A stretch of 64,000 nt of DNA from Klebsormidium nitens. Taxonomy: Eukaryota; Streptophyta; Klebsormidiophyceae; Klebsormidiales; Klebsormidiaceae. A program made the position numbers and the translations under genes. The stretch lies in contig DF237314.1 in NCBI GenBank assembly GCA_000708835.1, positions 27,927-91,926 on the forward strand, given 5' to 3'. This document shows, one piece after another, positions 58,701 through 64,000 of the stretch (position 1 is the stretch's first letter; each line of letters opens with the position of its first letter). Below the pieces are notes generated by a model. The model saw nothing but the letters and a program-made list of their open reading frames with translations. It was not told where the DNA came from and did not search any database.

Positions 58701-61700
58701 GTCCAGCAGCAGTCCTGCTACTGCCCCCAAATAAGCGCACACTGGACTGTGTCAGCAACTCTCGCCATCAGCCGAAATGAGGTTTCAGGCTTAAGGATTG
58801 AGTTGGCCGCACCTATTCAAGCAGCAAGCCCGTGACAGCCTCCGCCTTGGCGGCGAGCGCGGCTCGCTCAAGGAAAGCTGAGTGGCAAAGCTTCAAAGGT
58901 TCAAGGGTTTTAAGGGTCAAAGGGTCTGAAAGTTCAAGGGTTTTGCGTACCTGCTCGAGCAGCAGGCCCGCAACGGCCTCCGCCTTGGCGGCGAGCGCGG
59001 CCTTGAGCTCCTCGCAGCGCACGACGACGAGGCCGCACTCCACCTCGTTCGCGCACAGCGCGAGCGCCTCGGCCGCGCGCTTGCGAAAGTCGTCGATGAC
59101 CGCGGAGTACTCCTTGAGCAGGCGCTGCGGATCGGAACGGAACGGAAGCGGAATGGTAAGTGATAAGTTGGAGAACGGGATGTTGCATGCTGGTCCGTTT
59201 ATATCACTTAAGAAGGTGCCCTTTACATCAGGTTCGAGTCTCTCGAACACTTAGAGTAGAAATTCGAACCCAAAAGTCCACGCGCTCCTCACCCGAACCT
59301 ACCGATATCATCCAACTAACGCAACCCGTCTTCCGGGTGCCATCTTGATGAGACGATAAACCTCTTAGCATTAAAATAAGATTCACTAGAGAAATGTTTG
59401 CACAGCTTTACTTCGGTTGAGTCGTGCTTTGCAGCGACTGTTTGTGCAAGAAGAGAGCTGCTTGCATTCTGCTTTCGTTAGAAGGACACACAGTTGCGGC
59501 CCTCGAAACTCAAAAGATGCCAGGATCTCGGAGTGGGGGGCTCTCAGACACCCGCTTACCTGCCCCCCCTTGACGAAGTCCTTGGCAAAGCCTTCCGCGT
59601 CCATGACCGCCAAATCCTTGAACCTCTCAAACGCGTCCATCAGCTGCGCGGGCGCGCCGCGGTTCGCCGCGACGACGCCCTGAACCGCCACGCGCGCGAG
59701 TTGAACCGGGCCGTCGTCGGTACGTACCGACGCCAGGCAAACCGGGGCCGGGTCGGGGGGCAGGGGGGTACCGTGCTGCCCCTGGCGGAGCTCCACGTCC
59801 GCCCGGGGGATCGTACCGGCCTTGGTGATCGCGAGGTCGAGGACGGACAGCTGGCAAGCACGGGGTAAATGAGGGTGAGATGTTTTGTCAGTCTGCGGCG
59901 TTTAATCATTCGGATTTGCAAACCGTTGTGAACTCGTTCTGTAGTCACGAGTCTCTGATGCTCGTTCAATCGAGACCAATACTCGCAGATGTAAGCTGCG
60001 AATCGTTCCTCACTTTTGCAAAGAATTTTGATTGTCGGAAAGGGCAGTACGGAAGCGTTTGTATCGAATCTGGCTCAGACTCGGACCATCTTCGATTCGT
60101 GTGTAAAGGGTAGAAGCGCACGCTTCATCGAAGCGAAGTCACAGTGCGAAACACTGTACGCGCCTTTCTGCCGTCACAAAAACCGTAGAGTAAAGTGGAC
60201 AGAGAGAAAGTAAAGAGACAGGTCGGCCTCTCCCAGTCCTAAGGCCTCGTCTGCCACGTCCTCAAATGGTATAGAACCATCTCGTCCGTCCGGATCACTA
60301 GCCCCTCTGGAGTTTCTGAGCCTTTTCACGCCTAAGGCCCTCTTGGCCGTACTTCAGTTCGAGATCAAACGCAACTGACTGACTTTTTCGACGTGCAAAA
60401 AGGAGGCCCTGTCAAGGCCCTCGTCGCCTTCCAACACCTCTCAATCTGCAGACACCTCTAGGTCAGTACAAGGCCCTGTACTCGAACCCATTGACGCCCT
60501 GTTTGCCACCGACTCCTCAAATTGCACGATTGAAACGCACCCTCTCGACTCATCAGGCCCTTTACACTTGCCCGGACTTTCCCATCCTTGAGGCCTGTTT
60601 GGTGGCCGCAAACAACCCAGAAAGCAGGTAATAGTCAAACTTCCCAACCTACGGGCCCCTCCTGTTTTTTTCTTAGGTAGCTCTATCTCTGAAGCCTTGT
60701 TTGCCCACAAGAATCGCCCCGAACAGCAGGCAATAGATACCCTCTCCCGACTCACGGGGCCCTCCACTATTCTGGGCTCTCTCATCAGAGGCCATGTTTG
60801 CTTGCACGAACGCCCAAAACAGCAAGCGATAATCACAGCCTCCTGACTTACGAGGCCCTCCTGCACTTGCTCGAAGCTGGGCACCAGCTTGTAGCTCCCC
60901 CGCTCCACCACCAGGTCCATCGTCAGCACCGCCCGCAGCTGTGACGTCAGCCCCTCCACGTTCCCATCGGCCGATGACGTCAGAGGCCTCGCCAGGCGCC
61001 CGTACTGCAGCAAGAACCCCTGGAAACCTGCGACCGTCGCCTCTACGAGGCCCCTCAGGTGGTTCGACATCAGCACCGCGACAGAGCCGTACAGTTTTGC
61101 GCGGTGCGTCCCTCCCGAAGAATGGGAAAACAGCAGTTTGCTCGCGGCCGGAATCCAAGTTTGGCACAGGGTTTCCCTAACCCGGTCCACGTGGTCGCGC
61201 TGCCAGCCCAGGAATGACGTCAGCGTGAACGGCTTGTTGGTAAAAAAGCCGTCGCTCGCAAAGTCGAGCAGGAGCCGGTTTTCAAACTCCCGCTGCCAGA
61301 GCGCGTTCAGGTCCAAAACCAGCTGGCTGCACGAATGGAGAATCGGTACGAGGTGCCTCTTTGCGCCGGAGACCGCCTCCCGCCACTCCTCGGGCAGAAT
61401 CTGCACCACCCGCCGCTTCCGGCTTACCCCCGAGGCCGACTCTAGCACCTTAACAATGCCGGTTAGCGAAACCAGGTTTAGCCGTCGCCGCTCGGCCGCA
61501 TCCTCCAGGCTGTAGTCCAAAATGGCCTTCTTGACACTGAGCGTATAGTCAGCCCGAACCTCCCTCTCGACCCGCCGGATGGTGTCAAGCACTTGTTCCT
61601 CTTTGAGCCCTCGGGAGACATGCGCCCCGCCCAGAGCTCGGTTTGCGTTCTCCAACCACCGATCGTTATAACTAACCACCGCGTCGTCGTCCAAACCCTC

Positions 61701-63098
61701 CTGGATATACCACTGGTAACGGATGATTTCATCCGCTACTCGTTTGCTCGTGCCAGCTGTCATTGGCCGCTTGGCCTTCTCTTCCTGGGGAGAACGACGC
61801 CGCGCTTCGCGCGGAGTGTTGACCTGCAACCATTAGCTCAACAATTCAAAACTTTGCTTTAAGACAGTCCCGCAATCCCACAGTACCAGGTCAAGTTCGA
61901 TGTTTGTGATAGATAAAGCTTCAATTGAAAGATGTGACTCAAACGTGCCTCTCCGCTTTTAGCCACCTTCAAATCCGCGCTTACCACCTCTCAGAAAATC
62001 TGCAGCTGTTCTCTGTCACTAAGGCAAAAAGGCTGTTTTTTATTGAAAACTGCCTGTCCTGAAAGTCGTCTTTTCCACATTAGCGAGCTCGCAGTCCTTG
62101 GATAGACAGCTGTAACCAACTCAGCGTTCCAATCCGCTGGAGACTCAAGGTTTGCGGCTGGGGGCAAACGGCGTCCTGACACAGTTTCATTCCGTCCGTT
62201 AAACACGGATCCTCAGCCTGTATACCATAGACGTTGTTCCTCAAGGTCAGGCACATCTTGGAGACCAGCCAATAAAGACCAGAGCCGCAGTTCGAAGTGC
62301 GTGCCTCAAGCAATGCAGCTCCGCTAAAAGTAATGTCTCAATCGGAATCTATGAGCTAACTCTTACGATCTTTGGGAAAAGCATCTCCCTCGCTTCATCT
62401 GCCGCCTCGTCGTCCTCCTCCTCATCCCCGATCGTGCCTTTCTCGAGCGGCTCCAAAAGCTCCCTTCCCCCCCCAAACGCCCACGTCCCGCTCCCCAGCC
62501 TCGGGCTCCCCCCCAGAGTTTTCGGGCTCCCCCCTCCAGGCGTCATGGCCCTTTCGAGTGACCCGTTTCGCGTCCTCGCTTCCGTGAACTGCAGCAGACT
62601 CAAGCTCCCGGTGCGTCCGTTCGGGGACGCGGGGATTGACCCTTTGGGGGATCCCCGCATATTTTGGCTGCTCAGGGGCCTCTCCAGCTGGAGCGGCCGC
62701 AGCAGCGGGGGGGTCACGCTCACGGGGGGGGAGTCGCGGAAGGTCCTCGCGGTCGCTAAAGTCCTCCCCGTCGGAGACCTGGGAGATTCGGGCTCAGAGA
62801 CCCCCCCCTTTCGGGACAGCTCGACCGCGTCCAATGCCACCGCGCTGGGGGTGTAGAACGACCCGATGCGGTTGGTCGGGGAGCGGTAAAACATGCCCGA
62901 GCTGACCCCCGAGGGAATCGCTTGCGTGAAAAGCGCGTCCCTGCTGATGAGGGGTGGCATCGCAGACTTGAGCAGCGGGGGAGCGACCAGTTTGCGGCTG
63001 CTGACCGCCCCCTCCAGTTGGCTGAAGAAGTCGTCGCCAGCTGGACGGTCCTGATCTTCCGGCGCCAGGGGCTCCAGCTTCCGGGGGAGGCCCGCCAT
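27063..63098 (-). CDS. Axonemal inner-arm dynein heavy chain (DNAH1/3/7/12 group), complete, 47 exons
   Basis: Microtubule motor of the flagellar axoneme. Exons 1-24: 62367-63098, 60852-61823, 59560-59850, 58951-59124, 58446-58558, 57755-58012, 57118-57421, 55975-56226, 55210-55323, 54617-54775, 53998-54186, 53146-53376, 52589-52720, 52032-52244, 51376-51585, 50744-50893, 50248-50382, 49590-49810, 49149-49264, 48616-48815, 47580-47800, 47009-47201, 46049-46269, 45006-45168. Exons 25-47: 44385-44519, 43646-43980, 42735-43073, 42155-42302, 41215-41370, 40561-40791, 39889-40134, 39333-39500, 38527-38794, 37626-37845, 36314-36470, 35833-35958, 35142-35404, 34536-34743, 33766-34122, 33102-33386, 32585-32713, 32113-32328, 31080-31721, 30025-30648, 28754-29433, 27835-28130, 27063-27439. 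All join in frame to 4,189 residues, a normal length. Six AAA modules, stalk and C-terminal domain are intact. The start ATG lies in a strong GAGGCCATGGCG context. The single-headed inner-arm class is inferred from the C-terminus ([14 protein letters not shown]-like and [10 protein letters not shown]); the exact subtype is open. Confidence 0.95.
28289..28318 (-). repeat. Acceptor-side echo of dynein exon 46
   Basis: The first bases of exon 46 with its acceptor (28130) recur about 170-180 bp upstream as TTTGCAG/TCCAGAAAGCAC, lacking 12 bases found in the true exon start. It is a single copy. Confidence 0.6.
32113..34122 (-). other. Dynein AAA5 (exons 39-42)
   Basis: [18 protein letters not shown] in exon 39, [20 protein letters not shown] in exon 40, [18 protein letters not shown] in exon 41 and [19 protein letters not shown] in exon 42 are the standard AAA5 landmarks. 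As expected this module has no P-loop. Confidence 0.92.
33766..37845 (-). other. Dynein stalk and microtubule-binding domain (exons 34-39)
   Basis: The first stalk helix runs through exons 34-36 ([47 protein letters not shown]). The microtubule-binding tip is in exon 37 ([20 protein letters not shown] to [15 protein letters not shown]) and its end in exon 38 ([13 protein letters not shown]). The returning helix is in exons 38-39 ([31 protein letters not shown]). Geometry is normal for a minus-end-directed axonemal dynein. Confidence 0.9.
36536..36593 (-). repeat. Acceptor-side echo of dynein exon 35
   Basis: CCCGCAG/GTATTAAAATCTAG on the coding strand, followed by GGGCGTAATGCA, repeats the exon 35 start (CCCACAG/GTACGAGATGGGC and GGGCGTGATGCA) with an internal deletion, about 120 bp upstream of the true acceptor at 36471. 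Confidence 0.6.
37926..38195 (-). repeat. Two acceptor-side echoes of dynein exon 34
   Basis: The exon 34 start (CAG/GTCGCTTCTTGGAGGAC) recurs at about 37926-38035 (CCAG/GTCGCTTCTTGGAGG, over 100 bp of similarity with a short internal duplication) and at 38121-38195 (GCAG/GTCGCTTTTGGGAGC). Both keep an AG acceptor but lack a matching downstream donor, so they are not cassette exons. Confidence 0.8.
38527..40134 (-). other. Dynein AAA4 (exons 31-33, residues about 2437-2663)
   Basis: The P-loop reads [16 protein letters not shown] (about 2495), with Arg instead of Lys as in most dyneins. [20 protein letters not shown] is in exon 32, and exon 33 ends with the conserved [16 protein letters not shown]. 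Exon 33 contains an arginine-rich loop ([15 protein letters not shown]). Confidence 0.93.
41704..42070 (-). repeat. Three donor-side echoes of dynein exon 28
   Basis: The last 20 or so codons of exon 28 ([17 protein letters not shown]) plus donor recur at 42003-42070, 41858-41924 and 41704-41771 with a period of about 145-150 bp. Readable remnants include [14 protein letters not shown] and [13 protein letters not shown]. Donors remain as CAG/GTAAAG and CAG/GTACAA in two copies. GGAAC-rich simple sequence fills the spacers. Confidence 0.88.
43482..43548 (-). repeat. Donor-side echo of dynein exon 26
   Basis: About 65 bp covering [15 protein letters not shown] and the donor AA/GTAAGT are repeated 153 bp downstream in the intron as [15 protein letters not shown] with the same GTAAGT. 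High similarity suggests a recent duplication. Confidence 0.85.
45006..47800 (-). other. Dynein AAA2 (exons 21-24, residues about 1723-1988)
   Basis: The P-loop reads [11 protein letters not shown] (about 1764), as in AAA2 of axonemal dyneins. Also seen: [19 protein letters not shown] (Walker B region, exon 22) and [19 protein letters not shown] plus [14 protein letters not shown] (sensor regions, exon 23). Nucleotide binding without turnover is usual for this module. Confidence 0.93.
45544..45955 (-). repeat. Three donor-side echoes of dynein exon 23
   Basis: The exon 23 end ([23 protein letters not shown]) recurs at about 45868-45955, 45717-45795 and 45544-45625, period about 160-175 bp. 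One copy reads [20 protein letters not shown]. Donor-like GTAGGT and GTGAGG follow the Asn/Arg codons in two copies. Confidence 0.88.
47926..48276 (-). repeat. Four acceptor-side echoes of dynein exon 21
   Basis: The exon 21 start (GCAG/GCGATCACCGAGGCG, encoding [19 protein letters not shown]) recurs at 47926-47996, 48040-48079, 48108-48176 and 48216-48276. Two copies keep TAG as acceptor; two have decayed to TTG. Readable variants include [19 protein letters not shown]. Confidence 0.88.
48616..50893 (-). other. Dynein AAA1, main ATPase site (exons 16-20, residues about 1449-1722)
   Basis: Walker [17 protein letters not shown] (about 1483) is in exon 16, Walker [11 protein letters not shown] (about 1534) in exon 17, sensor-1 [19 protein letters not shown] in exon 18, and the YDYGMRAV signature spans exons 19/20. 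All catalytic residues are present, so the site should be active. Confidence 0.95.
53832..53896 (-). repeat. Donor-side echo of dynein exon 11
   Basis: The exon 11 end ([16 protein letters not shown] with donor GAG/GTGAGGGT) is repeated about 150 bp downstream with only a few differences, and the copy also has GAG/GTGAGGGT. Confidence 0.8.
54866..54896 (-). repeat. Acceptor-side echo of dynein exon 10
   Basis: CCAG/GTGACGCCTTACCACGAAACC on the coding strand parallels the exon 10 start GCAG/GTGGCACCGTACCGCGAGACC, about 110 bp upstream of it. Short and diverged, so less certain. Confidence 0.5.
56658..57056 (-). repeat. Four donor-side echoes of dynein exon 7
   Basis: The exon 7 end ([17 protein letters not shown]) and its donor GAC/GTGAGT recur four times downstream, at about 56984-57056, 56860-56930, 56758-56830 and 56658-56725, period about 100-125 bp. 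Donors in the copies are GTGAGT, GTGAGT, GTCAGT and GTGGGA. Reading through the true donor meets a stop at 57037. Confidence 0.88.
58805..58862 (-). repeat. Donor-side echo of dynein exon 4
   Basis: The last 16 codons of exon 4 ([16 protein letters not shown]) recur about 140 bp downstream as [16 protein letters not shown] followed by TAG/GTGCGG. Confidence 0.8.
60230..60846 (-). repeat. Degenerate tandem array derived from the exon 2 donor of dynein
   Basis: About seven or eight units of 60-105 bp, each opening with a GAGGGCC(T/C)..GTRAGT-like block copied from the exon 2 end (CAGGAGGGCCTC/GTAAGT), run down intron 2. Units share internal words such as ACAGCAGGCAATAG and GCAAACA on one or the other strand. 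The open frame that seems to extend exon 2 to 60441 is this array. Confidence 0.75.
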
Positions 63099-64000
63099 GG
63101 CCTCAGATCGGTACACGTGTCCCAGGCTCAAAACGCAGGCTGCTAGAGAGAGACGGTCTTCATCCTGTGAGGGTCCTTCCCCTCTCTTATGCCAGGGCCG
63201 ATTCGAGACCTTCTTCTCACTTTGCGTGCTTGCTTCTTCAATGTCGCTTCCCAGAAAGGGTGGCACAGTAAGTTAAGTGAGTCACGCCGCAATGTTGTAA
63301 TCTGCGCGAAGATTCCCTGCCCAACCGGTTCCGCCCTTCAAGCTCAATTCACTGTCTGTCTTCCTTGCTTGCTGAGGAGCTAGAGCGTGATTGCTTCTCT
63401 GCGACAGCTCAATCAGATGGCTTAGATTGTTATTTGCACTCTAAGCTAGCAGCTCACGCCAGACTCAGCCCCAGCTGAGGGGGTTCCAAGAAGCTGGAGA
63501 TGTCTAACATCGTCATATTTGATTTTGAGCGGCTAGATTTGAAATCAGACATGCAGCCTGTATGGCAGGGAAATGGCGGCCATCGACCAGAATGTGATTG
63601 ATGTTATATTCGATGTGACACCTGCGCACAATGCTGAAGCTGCTTAGTGAAGCTCAAACTGTATATCCTACTCTTCATAAACCAGTGCGCAATGTGCTTC
63701 AATAATGAGATCTCAGCATGCTCATGCAGTGGCTCAGTGCGCTTCATTTATGCTGAGAATGCCCACGTACGTACAGCTCGAGCTACCTATATGTAGGATA
63801 CCCTCTTGGTGATTGGTGTTCGGCCATCGGACAGAAATCTGCGCGCGCAATAGATTCGACGGGAGACGAGTCGCGCGCGTCGAGATGCGGACCTCATGAG
63901 ACTTTGGATCGGACACTCGAGTCACTCAGGTCACCGGGTCGACCCGGTCCCAGAGTCCGACGCCGAGTACGGTCACGTGACCACCAAAACATCCGAACAT
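63099..64000. promoter_or_regulatory. Upstream region of the dynein gene
   Basis: Contains the 5' UTR and promoter of the dynein heavy chain. No other gene is visible. Near the right edge lie a perfect 16-bp palindrome centred on a SalI-like GTCGAC core (63933-63948) and a 12-bp palindrome with a CACGTG G-box (63972-63983). Confidence 0.45.

Larger units (their letters stand above)
57118..63098 (-). other. Dynein N-terminal tail (exons 1-7, residues 1-948)
   Basis: Exon 1 encodes 244 residues that look disordered: many Ser-Pro/Thr-Pro pairs, Gly-rich runs ([14 protein letters not shown]) and an acidic patch ([13 protein letters not shown]). Exon 2 (324 residues) is the conserved tail start, for example [17 protein letters not shown], as in DNAH3/7/12. 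Exons 3-7 are mainly helical and contain the coiled segments [20 protein letters not shown] and [20 protein letters not shown]. This part carries subunit-binding surfaces in related dyneins. Confidence 0.85.

Noticed and set aside
60441-60851. Extension of dynein exon 2 as a continuous open frame down to 60441
   Set aside because: The donor CTC/GTAAGT at 60852 is strong, the extension is the repeated junction array, and dropping it keeps phase with exon 3.

Overview
This window is nuclear DNA from an intron-rich eukaryote of the green lineage, most likely a streptophyte alga (Klebsormidium-like) or a bryophyte. Three things point there. First, there is a plant-type calcium ATPase with an N-terminal autoinhibitory region, a plant CDPK-related kinase and a plant-type five-knuckle zinc-finger protein. 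Second, there is a complete axonemal inner-arm dynein heavy chain, so the organism makes flagellated cells and is not a flowering plant. Third, genes are densely split by short introns. The species assignment is inference. All exon models were built by hand from GT/AG (twice GC/AG) sites, reading-frame continuity and family resemblance; no transcript data were available.

Layout. 1-5980 (minus): 5' two-thirds of a P2B autoinhibited Ca2+-ATPase, 15 exons, running off the left edge. 5981-8167: intergenic, with an unusual GTAC-rich stretch. 8168-14646 (minus): CDPK-related kinase, nine exons, with an apparent one-base frameshift in exon 6. 14647-15530: short divergent promoter region. 15531-19200 (plus): five-exon inward-rectifier (Kir/KirBac-like) channel protein whose selectivity filter reads TTFGAS instead of the usual T-I-G-Y-G type. 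19201-23343: about 4 kb with no gene I can support, ending in a TATA/CT-rich promoter. 23344-25938 (plus): four-exon CCHC zinc-knuckle protein (ZCCHC9/HEXBP type). 25939-27062: convergent intergenic. 27063-63098 (minus): one axonemal dynein heavy chain gene, 47 exons. The exon lengths sum to 12,570 bases, which is exactly 4,190 codons including the stop. 63099-64000: dynein upstream region.

How the genes relate. The ATPase (Ca2+ export), the kinase (Ca2+-decoding family, although its EF-hands look degenerate) and the channel-like protein are all membrane or signalling genes. Kinase and channel share an 884-bp divergent promoter region. The dynein is a motility gene and the zinc-knuckle protein a likely nucleolar or RNA-binding factor. 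I see no operon-like logic.

Most unusual signal. At 14 exon edges, 13 in the dynein and kinase introns on the donor or acceptor side of different exons (kinase exon 7 carries both), the neighbouring intron contains one to several tandem, diverged copies of that exon end together with its splice site. These 'splice-junction echoes' have periods of roughly 100-190 bp. They explain most odd repeats in the dynein introns and could be a record of intron growth by junction-spanning tandem duplication. The channel with the altered filter is the second strong lead.
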